Made by a program: the position numbers and the translations under genes. DNA of 64,000 nt from Sphingomonas sp. CFBP 13720 (lineage in GTDB: Bacteria; Pseudomonadota; Alphaproteobacteria; Sphingomonadales; Sphingomonadaceae): contig NZ_JACYVA010000009.1 of NCBI RefSeq assembly GCF_014842075.1, positions 62,001-126,000 on the forward strand, read 5' to 3'. This document shows, one piece after another, positions 9,690 to 17,161 of this stretch; the stretch's first letter is position 1; each line of letters begins with the position of its first letter. The notes under the pieces are model-generated. The model worked only from the letters and a program-made list of their open reading frames with translations. It made no database searches and was not told where the DNA came from.

Positions 9690-10421
9690 ATGCACGCTTT
9701 CCCGATCGACCTGCCGCTGCCCGACTATGATGTCGTCATTCCGTGCCACGACCGTGCGCATGTAGTGGCGGATGCGGTGGCAAGCGTGCTGGCGCAGGAC
9801 CCTGCGCCGGCGCGGGTCGTGGTGGTCGACGACGGATCGCACGACGACAGTGCCGCCGCGATCCGCGCGGTGGCGCAGGCGCATCCCGGCCGGGTGGAGG
9901 CGGCGATCCTGCCGCGCAACGGCGGCGCGTCGAATGCGCGCAATGTCGGGGCCAGCCTGTGCCACGCGCCGTGGATCGCGTTTCTGGACAGCGACGATGT
10001 GTGGCTGCCGGGTGCGGCGCGCGCGTTGCTGGGCCGGGCGACGTTGCGTGATGTCGATGTGATCGTGGGGCATTTCGCGCGGGTCGAGGGTGACGGCGCG
10101 CCGGGCGAGGCAGAATGCGGCTGGGACGGCGGCGACATCCGCGCCGCGCTGTCCACCGGCGGGGTGATCGGGCCGTCCTGGTCGATCGTGCGCCGCGCGG
10201 CGGTGTTCGCGGTCGACGGGTTCGATCCCAGTTTCCGCAACTGCAACGACTGGGACTTCTATACCCGCGTGGCGGCGGGCGGCGGCCGTTTCGCCCGGAT
10301 CGCGGCGGCGGTGGCACTGTACCGCACGGTGGCGGGGGCGCGGCTGGTCGACGATCTGGTCGCGGGCGACCACAATGCGCGCCGGGTGCTGGCGCATCCG
10401 TATCTGGCGACGGCCGGCTGA
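9690..10421 (+). CDS. Family 2 glycosyltransferase
   Basis: A GT-A fold begins immediately (DYDVVIPCHDRAH) and carries the VVDDGS nucleotide-sugar motif, an RNVGAS segment and the FLDSDDVW metal-binding region. The protein is about 243 aa, the size of a single-domain family 2 enzyme, and has no membrane helix. The start is uncertain: TTG 9654, GTG 9669 and ATG 9690 are all in frame and none has a strong ribosome site; the catalytic domain is complete with the ATG. It follows the TonB receptor closely and precedes an acyltransferase-like gene, so it may modify a surface glycan. Confidence 0.8.
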   Translation: MHAFPIDLPLPDYDVVIPCHDRAHVVADAVASVLAQDPAPARVVVVDDGSHDDSAAAIRAVAQAHPGRVEAAILPRNGGASNARNVGASLCHAPWIAFLDSDDVWLPGAARALLGRATLRDVDVIVGHFARVEGDGAPGEAECGWDGGDIRAALSTGGVIGPSWSIVRRAAVFAVDGFDPSFRNCNDWDFYTRVAAGGGRFARIAAAVALYRTVAGARLVDDLVAGDHNARRVLAHPYLATAG

Positions 10422-10426
10422 CGGCG

Positions 10427-11578
10427 ATGACGGACACGGGTCGGACGGGCGCAACGGCGCGGCTGTCGAGCATCGACGCGCTGCGTGGGCTGATGATGGC
10501 GATCATGCTGATCGATCATCTGCGCGAGACGTGGTTCCTGCACTGGCAGGTCGGCGATCCGGTCGACGTGCGCGCCGTGGCGCCCGCGCTGTTCTTCACG
10601 CGGTTCGTCAGCACGATTTGCGCGCCGGTGTTCGTCGCGCTGACCGGCCTGTCGGCATGGCTGTACGGGCAACGGCACGGCACCGCGCAGGCATCGGTGT
10701 TCCTGCTGAAACGCGGTGCGTTCCTGATGCTGCTGGAGATCAGTTTCGTCAGCTTCGCATGGTCCGCGAAGTTTCCGCCCGCCACGCTGTGGTTGCAAGT
10801 GATCTGGGCGATCGGGCTGTGCATGGTCGTGCTGGCGGCGCTGATCCACCTGCCGCGCGCCGTCCTGATCGCGCTGGGCATTGCGATCGTCGCCGGGCAC
10901 AACCTGCTGGACGGCGTTAGGCCGGCCTCCGGCGATGCGTTCCATATCCCGTGGGCCATGCTGCACCAGCGCGATGCGTTCGACGTCGCGGGCGTGACGA
11001 TCAAGACCAGCTATCCGGTGCTGGCGTGGATCGGGGTGATCGTGCTGGGTCACGCGATCGGCCCGTGGTTCGCCGAACCGGCGACGGTGCGGCGGCGTAG
11101 ATTGATGACGGCGGGCGCGGCAATGCTGGTGGCGTTCGTGGTGCTGCGGATGCTGGACGTCTATGGCGACCGGCCATGGGCGGTGGTGGAGGATGCGCCG
11201 TTGCGCAGCGTGATGGCGTTCCTGTCGCTCACCAAATATCCGCCGTCACTGCTGTTCCTGCTGCTGACGCTGGGCGTCGGCGCGATCCTGCTGGCGCAGT
11301 TCGAGCGGATCGGACGCGGCCGGGTGTTCGGATGGCTGACCGTGCTCGGTGGGGCACCGATGTTCTTCTACCTGCTGCACCTGTACGTGCTGAAGGCGAC
11401 GTACCTGATCGCGATAGCGATCTGGGGACCGAACAAGGGCGAGGTGTTCGGGATCGATCATCTCGGATGGCTATACGCGTGGTATGCCGTGCTGATCGTT
11501 CCGCTGTATATCCCGACGCGCTGGTTCGCGGCGCTGAAGCAGCGGCGTCGGGATATCGGCTGGCTGAAATATCTGTAA
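10427..11578 (+). CDS. Multi-pass membrane protein, heparan-alpha-glucosaminide N-acetyltransferase-like (DUF1624 type)
   Basis: This 383-aa protein starts with a short cytoplasmic tail, then RLSSIDALRGLMMAIMLIDH, the typical opening of the DUF1624/HGSNAT and related acyltransferase families (R..ALRG motif, conserved H). About ten hydrophobic helices follow. Such proteins move acyl groups across the membrane onto sugars. The ATG lies five bases after the stop of the glycosyltransferase, so the two are probably co-transcribed and may act on the same glycan. The donor and acceptor are unknown. Confidence 0.82.
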   Translation: MTDTGRTGATARLSSIDALRGLMMAIMLIDHLRETWFLHWQVGDPVDVRAVAPALFFTRFVSTICAPVFVALTGLSAWLYGQRHGTAQASVFLLKRGAFLMLLEISFVSFAWSAKFPPATLWLQVIWAIGLCMVVLAALIHLPRAVLIALGIAIVAGHNLLDGVRPASGDAFHIPWAMLHQRDAFDVAGVTIKTSYPVLAWIGVIVLGHAIGPWFAEPATVRRRRLMTAGAAMLVAFVVLRMLDVYGDRPWAVVEDAPLRSVMAFLSLTKYPPSLLFLLLTLGVGAILLAQFERIGRGRVFGWLTVLGGAPMFFYLLHLYVLKATYLIAIAIWGPNKGEVFGIDHLGWLYAWYAVLIVPLYIPTRWFAALKQRRRDIGWLKYL

Positions 11579-11591
11579 CGGCCCGAAGGCG

Positions 11592-11960
11592 TTACGCCGT
11601 GCGGGCCGCCATGCTAGCTTCGACGGTCGCCAGACCTTCGGCACTGGCGATGGCGAGGTCGAGCGGGCGACCGCCCAGATCGTCGTCATGCGCGTTCAGG
11701 AACGCCACCGCCGCGTCGCGTTCGCCGAACAGGCGGAACGCGGTGGTCGCGACCTGTCCCTGCCGGGCCGCCTGTTCGGGCGTCAGGCGGACGGTCGTGA
11801 ACTTGCGGCGAAAGCGCATCGATTGCGGCTTGCGCGTATCATCCGCCACCGCGGCATCGGCCGGAGGTGCGTCCGCCACGCCATCGTCGGGCGTATCGAC
11901 CGAATCGGCGGGCGCATCGATCGCGGCTTCGTCGCGCGTATCGTCGTCGAGCGCGCTCAT
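11592..11960 (-). CDS. MbcA/ParS-type antitoxin-domain protein
   Basis: This 122-aa protein has an acidic, low-complexity N-terminus (about 1-45) and a C-terminal region from about 65 that matches the pattern of the MbcA/ParS/Xre toxin-binding domain (DUF2384): FRLFGERDAAVAFLN, then LGGRPLDLAIASAEG. In toxin-antitoxin pairs this domain binds a RES-domain toxin. No RES gene lies next to it. Its ATG overlaps the stop of the 56-aa gene upstream (ATGA), so the two are translated together. It sits at the head of the GTA cluster, on the opposite strand, sharing the intergenic region with the terminase genes. Confidence 0.7.
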   Translation of the reverse strand: MSALDDDTRDEAAIDAPADSVDTPDDGVADAPPADAAVADDTRKPQSMRFRRKFTTVRLTPEQAARQGQVATTAFRLFGERDAAVAFLNAHDDDLGGRPLDLAIASAEGLATVEASMAARTA

Positions 11961-12127
11961 GCCGCCACCATCCGGCCGGCGGCGCCGAGCAGGTCGCGTG
12001 CGTTGAGGATACGGCGTTCATAGCCGCGCGCCATACCGGCATGCGAACAGGCGGCTTCGGGCGAGGCGGCACGATCGGCACGCATCAGCGCGACCTGGTG
12101 ACGATGCAGAAGATAATTGAGGTCCAT
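11957..12127 (-). CDS. Small 56-aa protein upstream of the ParS-type gene
   Basis: A short gene starting ATG at 12127 with GGAG nine bases upstream, ending in TGA that overlaps the ATG of the ParS-type gene. The product begins MDLNYLLHRHQVALMRADRA and has a basic, helical, soluble character with a C-terminal segment RRILNARDLLGAAGRMVAA. I do not recognise a family. The good ribosome site, the ATGA coupling and the divergent position facing the GTA genes make it a likely real gene. Confidence 0.65.
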   Translation of the reverse strand: MDLNYLLHRHQVALMRADRAASPEAACSHAGMARGYERRILNARDLLGAAGRMVAA

Positions 12128-12253
12128 CAGCGACGCTCCAACAGCGTAAGCGAAAGCGCGCACGTCTTCCGGTCGCTGGCGCTTACGGACCATCTGCCAA
12201 CGATGCTTCTTATATGGGAACGTTTGGTCGTTTCGCCAGTGCAGCGACAAAAC

Positions 12254-12268
12254 GAACCAGATGGGAAC
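12254..12268. promoter_or_regulatory. Candidate LexA (SOS) box, GAAC-N7-GAAC
   Basis: The sequence GAACCAGATGGGAAC is an exact match to the alphaproteobacterial LexA consensus GAAC-N7-GAAC (equally GTTC-N7-GTTC on the other strand). It lies in the 255-base region between the divergent 56-aa gene and the small terminase gene, 115 bases before the terminase start and 127 before the 56-aa gene. A TTGACA hexamer follows 10 bases later (12276 onward). Which direction it controls cannot be told from sequence. Confidence 0.5.
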
Positions 12269-12382
12269 ATTCGTCTTGACATCGTCACGTTGATCTGGCA
12301 CAAAACGGGAACGATGAGGAATTGCGGGTCGGGGCCGGGCACAATGGTGCTTCCGGCCCCGACGCATGTCGGGGGACGGGCG

Positions 12383-12874
12383 ATGGATGACGATGTCGTG
12401 CTGAGGGCCGGGCGCAACCGGGTGTTGCAGAAACGGCGCATTCCCGGCGGATGGACGAAAGCGCGGCGCATCCGGTTTCTGGATCACCTCGCCGCGACGT
12501 GCAACGTCCGGGCGGCGGTCGAGACGGTAGGCCTGTCGATGTCGAGCCTGTATGCGATGCGCCGACGCGACGACGCGTTTGCCGAGGAATGGCGGATGGC
12601 GCTGCTGGCGGGGTACGACCGGCTGGAAGGCGAATTGCTGCGCAAGGCGATCGCCGTGCTGAACGACGACGCGATCGGCGATCCCGACCATGTCGTCACC
12701 GGCCCGGTCAGCGTCGAACAGGCGATCAAGCTGCTCGACCGGCATCATGCGATGCGCAAGAAGGAAGGCGCGCCCGACCGGCATCAAAGCTTTCGCGCGA
12801 CGCAGGCCGAAACCGACGCGATGCTGATGAAGCGTATCCGGGCGCTCCGCCTTCAGCGAGAGGCGACGGCATGA
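12383..12874 (+). CDS. GTA small terminase-like DNA-binding protein (gp1 position)
   Basis: This 163-aa protein occupies the small-terminase position directly before the large terminase. Residues about 25-70 form a helix-turn-helix-like unit (RIRFLDHLAATCNVRAAVET, then SMSSLYAMRRRD) as seen in small terminase subunits that recognise DNA for packaging. A GGGGGACGGG ribosome site precedes ATG 12383; the frame is open further upstream but without a good start. The stop overlaps the terminase ATG (ATGA). It is the first gene of the plus-strand GTA run and has the LexA-like box in its upstream region. Confidence 0.72.
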   Translation: MDDDVVLRAGRNRVLQKRRIPGGWTKARRIRFLDHLAATCNVRAAVETVGLSMSSLYAMRRRDDAFAEEWRMALLAGYDRLEGELLRKAIAVLNDDAIGDPDHVVTGPVSVEQAIKLLDRHHAMRKKEGAPDRHQSFRATQAETDAMLMKRIRALRLQREATA

Positions 12875-14178
12875 GGACGCTCGATCCGATGGTCGAGGCG
12901 CTCGTGACGATGAGCGAGGCGCAATTACAACGCGTGATGAAACGGATGACGCAACATCGCCGCCGCGAACTGGCGACGCGGTGGGGATTATGGGCGCATG
13001 CCGGACAGTCGATCGCCGACGACGACTGGATGGTGTGGATGATCCAGGCCGGGCGCGGGTTCGGCAAGACTCGCGCCGGTTCGGAATGGGTATGCCGTCA
13101 TGCCGCCGAACGCGGCGACCTGCGCGTGGCGCTGGTCGGTGCGACGCGGCGCGATGTCGAGACCGTGATGGTCGGGGGCGAGAGCGGCCTGCTGGCGGTC
13201 GGGCGGCATTATGGCCCTGTGCGCTGGCGCCCGACGGCGGGCGTCGTCGAATTCGGCAGCGGCGCGCGCGCCTATGCCTATAGCGCGGAGGTGCCCGACA
13301 CGCTGCGCGGGCCGCAGCATCATCTGGCATGGTGCGACGAGCTCACCAAATGGCGGCGCGCCGATGCGACGTGGGACAATCTGATGATGGGCCTGCGGCT
13401 GGGCGAACATCCTCAGGCGCTGGTGACGACGACGCCGCGTGCGGTGCCGCTGCTGCGGCGTATCCGCAAACTGCCGGGGGTGCGCATCACCACCGGGCGG
13501 ACGCACGACAATATCCACCTTGCCGACAGCTATGTCGAGGCGATCGAGGCGAACTATTCCGGTACGCGGCTGGGGCGACAGGAACTGGACGGCGAGCTGA
13601 TCGACGACATTGCCGGTGCCTTGTGGTCGCGCGCGACGATCGAGGCATGCCGGGTCGACGCCGCGCCCGAACTGGTGCGGGTGGTGGTCGGGGTCGACCC
13701 GCCCGCCGGGACCGATGGCGATGCGTGCGGCATCGTCGCGGTCGGGCGCGGGCGCGACGGTCATGGCTATGTCCTTGAGGATGCGAGCGTCGCGGGTGCA
13801 TCGCCCGAAGGCTGGGCCCGCGCGGTCGCGGGCTGTGCCGGGCGGCATCGCGCCGACCGGGTGGTCGCGGAATCGAACCAGGGCGGGGCGATGGTGGCAA
13901 GCGTGCTGCGCGCTGCCGACGCCGCGCTGCCGCTGTCGCTGGTCCATGCGTCGAAGGGCAAGGCGGCGCGCGCCGAGCCGGTATCGCTGTTGTACGAGAC
14001 GCGACGGGCGTTCCACGCCGGACGCTTCCCGGAACTGGAGGACGAGTTGTGCGGGCTGGTCGGCGGCGGCGGCTATGAGGGGCCGGGCCGATCGCCCGAC
14101 CGCGCCGACGCGCTGGTATGGGCGATGAGCGAATTGATGCTGGGCGCGCGGGGAGAGGCGATGGTGCGGGTGTTGTAG
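12871..14178 (+). CDS. GTA large terminase / DNA-packaging ATPase (gp2)
   Basis: This 435-aa packaging motor has an ATPase half with a Walker A-like GRGFGKT at 61-67 and a Walker B-like AWCDE, and a C-terminal nuclease half with acidic residues in VVVGVDPPAG, VVAESNQGG and SPDRADALVWA. It fills capsids with DNA in an ATP-driven step. Start ATG 12871 overlaps the previous stop by four bases. The length and motif pattern fit GTA gp2-type terminases, which package host DNA rather than a specific phage genome. Confidence 0.9.
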   Translation: MRTLDPMVEALVTMSEAQLQRVMKRMTQHRRRELATRWGLWAHAGQSIADDDWMVWMIQAGRGFGKTRAGSEWVCRHAAERGDLRVALVGATRRDVETVMVGGESGLLAVGRHYGPVRWRPTAGVVEFGSGARAYAYSAEVPDTLRGPQHHLAWCDELTKWRRADATWDNLMMGLRLGEHPQALVTTTPRAVPLLRRIRKLPGVRITTGRTHDNIHLADSYVEAIEANYSGTRLGRQELDGELIDDIAGALWSRATIEACRVDAAPELVRVVVGVDPPAGTDGDACGIVAVGRGRDGHGYVLEDASVAGASPEGWARAVAGCAGRHRADRVVAESNQGGAMVASVLRAADAALPLSLVHASKGKAARAEPVSLLYETRRAFHAGRFPELEDELCGLVGGGGYEGPGRSPDRADALVWAMSELMLGARGEAMVRVL

Positions 14179-14280
14179 GGTGGGCGGCCGAAGGTATCGA
14201 CACGATATAATTGACAGCGCGATGTACCGGTATCACGTAGCAGAAGGATCATCGCATCACGGCAAAGGGCAGGGACGATC

Positions 14281-14466
14281 ATGAAGTACCGGTCTGCACG
14301 CACCGGCAAATTCCTGTTGGACGGCGCGGCGCGCATCGTTGCGGTCCCTGGTATGGACCGGACGTGGCGTTCGATCAATGCCGGATCGATCGTGTCGGAC
14401 TGGACGATGGTCGGCAACGATCTTCGCCGGTCGATGGGTCGCAAGGCGGAACGTATCGTTGGTTGA
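14281..14466 (+). CDS. Small 61-aa protein paired with DUF2335 gene
   Basis: A basic 61-aa protein with ATG at 14281 and an AGGGA ribosome site. It opens MKYRSARTGKF, which resembles the short basic proteins that often accompany DUF2335 genes. Its stop overlaps the probable TTG start of the DUF2335 gene, so the two are likely coupled. Base composition is lower in GC than in the surrounding GTA genes, and the pair interrupts the usual terminase-portal order. Confidence 0.55.
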   Translation: MKYRSARTGKFLLDGAARIVAVPGMDRTWRSINAGSIVSDWTMVGNDLRRSMGRKAERIVG

Positions 14467-14935
14467 CGAGGCCGGCAGCGCCAGCGACCGCGAAGAGGCT
14501 GCGGTCGAGCAAGTCGAAGCTATTCTCGAACCATTCGAGCCGCGAGTGCAGCGGGAAATCATCGAGCAGACGCAGACGATGTTTCATCTGGGGCCGTTGC
14601 CCCCGGCCGAGCTGTTGCGGGATCACGACCGGGTGGTGCCGGGACTGGCGCGGGAGATCGCCGATAGTGCGGCGGCGGAACGGCGTTTTCGCCACGACAT
14701 GACCCGGCGCACCGGTACGCAGGAGTTTGTGCTGAATCTAGCAGGACTTGGCGCGATCCTGATCGCCTTGCTGATGATGTTGGGGATCGTGGCCTACATG
14801 GTCGCTTCGGGTGCGCCGCTTGCCGGTTCTGCGTTCGGCGGTGCGATCATCGTCGGTGTCACGGTTGCGCTTTCGAACTATCGAAAGTCGCAGACGACCG
14901 AAATGGGCCCTGCCGAACGCCCGACACCGGAATAG
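14459..14935 (+). CDS. DUF2335 predicted membrane protein
   Basis: About 158 aa. The central motif FHLGPLPPAELLRDHDRVVP and the following charged helix match the DUF2335 family; the C-terminal part holds two hydrophobic helices (about residues 90-140). Family function is unknown. I propose TTG 14459 as start because an AAGGCGGA ribosome site precedes it and it overlaps the stop of the 61-aa gene; the frame is also open upstream, in the shadow of that gene. An ATG at 14579 would omit about 40 residues. It lies inside the GTA cluster but is not a known particle component, so it is probably a cargo insertion. Confidence 0.65.
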   Translation: MVDEAGSASDREEAAVEQVEAILEPFEPRVQREIIEQTQTMFHLGPLPPAELLRDHDRVVPGLAREIADSAAAERRFRHDMTRRTGTQEFVLNLAGLGAILIALLMMLGIVAYMVASGAPLAGSAFGGAIIVGVTVALSNYRKSQTTEMGPAERPTPE

Positions 14936-14968
14936 GGACTACGCCACGCACATACCGGTTTGCGCTCC

Positions 14969-14989
14969 GTCCGAGCGCGGACCTTTTTT
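14969..14989 (+). terminator. Weak intrinsic terminator candidate after DUF2335
   Basis: A short hairpin GTCCG-AGCG-CGGAC is followed by C and six Ts, 34 bases after the DUF2335 stop. The stem is only five base pairs, so strength is doubtful, but it would isolate the inserted pair from the portal gene. Confidence 0.35.
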
Positions 14990-15128
14990 CGCGTGCCCCT
15001 TCGACATCGGTTGGGGTCGAGACTGACGTCCCGCGCCCTCGATAAGGGTGATCTTCACGCCGACCGGTCGGCGACGATCTTCGGATGGCCGGTCCTCGGC
15101 CGACGGTTTCATGTTTTCAGGGAGAGCG

Positions 15129-16235
15129 ATGATGCACTGGTTCGGACGCAGGTCCGGGCGCGACGGGTCGCGTCCGATGTTGATGCGTGGCAGCACGGGA
15201 ATGGCGGCGGGGTCGGCATGGCCGGTGACGTACGAGGCGCAGGTGCGCGAGGCGTATCTGGGCAATCCCATCGCGCAGCGGGCGGTGCGGGTGGTGGCGG
15301 AGGGGGTCGCGTCCGCGCCGCTGGCAGGGACGGCGGCGGCGGTCGCGCTGGTCCAGGCGCGGTCGTCGGGGCAGGAGTTGGTCGAGACGGCGGCAGCGCA
15401 TCTGTTGCTGCACGGCAATAGCTATATCCAGATCATCGCCGACGGGGCGGGGGGCGTGGGCGAACTGTTCGCGTTGCGGCCCGAGCGCGTGTCGATCGAG
15501 GCGGACGCGAGCGGGTGGCCGGTGGCGTATCGATACCGCGTCGGCGCGAACGTGACGCGGATCGCCGCGCAGGATGCTGGCGGGCGACCCGCGCTGATCC
15601 ACATCCGCGCCTTTCACCCGACCGACGATCATTACGGGCTGGGCTGCATGGGCGCGGCGGCGGGGGCGGTGGCGATCCACAATGCCGCCGCGCGGTGGAA
15701 CAAGGCGCTGCTGGACAATGCGGCGCGTCCTTCGGGGGCGCTGGTCCATGATCCGGGCGATGGCGGCGTGCTGTCGGCGGACCAGTTCGCGCGGTTGCGC
15801 GCCGAGATGGACGATGCGTTCGCCGGGGCGGCCAATGCCGGGCGGCCGATGCTGCTGGACGGCGCGCTGAAATGGCAGGCGATGAGCATGACCCCGGCGG
15901 ACATGGATTTCGCGGGCCTGAAGGCACAGGCGGCGCGCGAGATCGCGCTGGCGTTCGGAGTGCCGCCGATGCTGCTGGGGCTGCCCGGCGACAATACGTT
16001 CGCCAATTACCGCGAGGCGAACCGCGCGTTGTGGCGACAGGCGATCGTGCCGATGGGGAACCGCATCCTGACCGGCATCCAGCAGGGGCTGACGCCATGG
16101 CTGGGCGAGGTCGCGCTGGCGATCGATCAGGACGGGGTGCCGGCGCTGGGCGAGGATCGCGAGCGGCTGTGGGCGCGCATCGGCGCGGCGGACTTTCTCA
16201 GCGTGGAGGAGAAGCGGGCGATGCTGGGGGTGTGA
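15129..16235 (+). CDS. GTA portal protein (gp3), HK97 family
   Basis: This 368-aa protein forms the portal ring through which DNA enters the capsid. Family features are the AYLGNPIAQRAVRVVAEGVA region, HGNSYIQI, and the C-terminal AFGVPPMLLGLPGDNTFANY segment, which is characteristic of HK97-type portals. An AGGGAGAG ribosome site precedes two adjacent ATGs (15129 and 15132); either may be used. The frame is open upstream to 15048 without a ribosome site. Its last 38 bases overlap a small antisense gene. Confidence 0.92.
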   Translation: MMHWFGRRSGRDGSRPMLMRGSTGMAAGSAWPVTYEAQVREAYLGNPIAQRAVRVVAEGVASAPLAGTAAAVALVQARSSGQELVETAAAHLLLHGNSYIQIIADGAGGVGELFALRPERVSIEADASGWPVAYRYRVGANVTRIAAQDAGGRPALIHIRAFHPTDDHYGLGCMGAAAGAVAIHNAAARWNKALLDNAARPSGALVHDPGDGGVLSADQFARLRAEMDDAFAGAANAGRPMLLDGALKWQAMSMTPADMDFAGLKAQAAREIALAFGVPPMLLGLPGDNTFANYREANRALWRQAIVPMGNRILTGIQQGLTPWLGEVALAIDQDGVPALGEDRERLWARIGAADFLSVEEKRAMLGV

Positions 16236-16374
16236 CCGTGCAGGTCAGCGTCGCGCGGTCGAACTGGCCGCCGGCATCCGCGCAGGCATCGCCCTTCAGA
16301 AACGGGAACGCGAACGCGAAGGCGACGAGCGCCGTCACGAAGGCGGCAAGGACGAGGCGCAGGCGGGATCTCAC
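16198..16374 (-). CDS. Small antisense secreted or membrane protein inside the GTA cluster
   Basis: A 58-aa frame on the strand opposite to the GTA genes, from GTG 16374. It encodes a hydrophobic signal or anchor helix (LRLVLAAFVTALVAFAFAF) followed by GDACADAGGQFDRATLTC, a two-cysteine pattern (C-x-DAGG-x-F ... C) that I recall from short exported proteins of sphingomonads. A stop lies four codons upstream, so this GTG is the only plausible start; the ribosome site is poor. It fills the gap between the portal and DUF6127 genes and overlaps the end of the portal gene. It was too short for the usual length cut-off and is easily missed. Confidence 0.5.
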   Translation of the reverse strand: MRSRLRLVLAAFVTALVAFAFAFPFLKGDACADAGGQFDRATLTCTVTPPASPASPPR

Positions 16375-16412
16375 GGGGTCGCGCTATCGCCGGAACGGAC
16401 GGGAGACAAGCG

Positions 16413-16721
16413 ATGGGCAACGACATGCTGCTGGCGCGGCTGATCGGACAGGCGGTCGAGGACGGCGCCGAACTGGAGACGCTGCGCGCGATCGCCGAGG
16501 CAGCGGGCGAGGCGGGTGCGAGCCGGGCGATGGCCCGGATCGGGCTGTCCGATGCGGCGGCCGAAACCGACATGAAGGAGTTGCGCGAATTGTTGCGGGC
16601 GTGGCGCGATGCCAAGCGGTCGGCGGTGCGCGCGACGCTGGCATGGGTGATGCAGATGCTGCTGGCAATGGTGCTGGTCGGCATCGCGTTCCGCACCGGG
16701 ATGCCCGAATGGGCGCGGTGA
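16413..16721 (+). CDS. DUF6127 family protein in GTA cluster
   Basis: A 102-aa protein with a charged helical N-terminal two-thirds (SDAAAETDMKELRELLRAWR) and one C-terminal hydrophobic helix (about 75-96). DUF6127 proteins are found between portal and protease genes in sphingomonad GTA clusters; their role is unknown. A GGGAGACAAGCG stretch precedes the ATG. The stop overlaps the start of the protease gene. Confidence 0.75.
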   Translation: MGNDMLLARLIGQAVEDGAELETLRAIAEAAGEAGASRAMARIGLSDAAAETDMKELRELLRAWRDAKRSAVRATLAWVMQMLLAMVLVGIAFRTGMPEWAR

Positions 16722-17086
16722 GGTTCGCGGGCTATGCCGCGATCTTCGGTCATGCCGATCGCGGCGGCGACGTTGTGCTGCCCGGCGCGCTGGTCGCAGG
16801 GAGCGGCGTGCCGTTGCTGTGGCAGCATCGCGGGCGACCGATCGGGGTGATCGAGACGATCGGCGAGGATGCGCGCGGGCTGCGCGTGGTCGGGCGGATC
16901 GATGCGGACGCGCCGGCACGGCTGGTGGCGGCGGGCGCGATCACCGGGCTGTCGTTCGGCTATCGCGTCACCACGGCGCGCAGCGGGCGGTATCGGGTCA
17001 TCGCCGCCGCCGAACTGATCGAGGTCAGCGTGGTCGCGCAGCCGATGCAGCCGCTGGCGCGCATCCATGCGGTGGCACCGGGTTAG
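16709..17086 (+). CDS. GTA prohead protease (gp4), HK97 family
   Basis: A short (125 aa) HK97-type maturation protease that trims capsid proteins during head assembly. It opens with RFAGYAAIFGHADRGGD, has the catalytic His in LLWQHRGRPIG and the catalytic Ser in GLSFGY. Start ATG 16709 lies within the end of the DUF6127 gene. The protein is shorter than many phage homologues (commonly 160 aa or more), lacking their C-terminal tail, which is consistent with the short capsid precursor encoded next. Confidence 0.85.
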   Translation: MGAVRFAGYAAIFGHADRGGDVVLPGALVAGSGVPLLWQHRGRPIGVIETIGEDARGLRVVGRIDADAPARLVAAGAITGLSFGYRVTTARSGRYRVIAAAELIEVSVVAQPMQPLARIHAVAPG

Positions 17087-17114
17087 CCGGGCCGCCGGCA
17101 AGAGGGGTTTTTCC

Positions 17115-17148
17115 GAAAGGGCGTCGCGATTGCGGCGCCCTTTTTCTT
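17115..17148 (+). terminator. Hairpin with T-run between protease and capsid genes
   Basis: GAAAGGGCGTCGC pairs with GCGGCGCCCTTTTT across a four-base loop, with one mismatch, and is followed by TTTTTCTTT. This has the form of an intrinsic terminator 28 bases after the protease stop and just before the capsid ribosome site. It may reduce read-through or act as an RNA processing site that sets capsid message level. Confidence 0.55.
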
Positions 17149-17161
17149 TGGGAGCGAGCGA

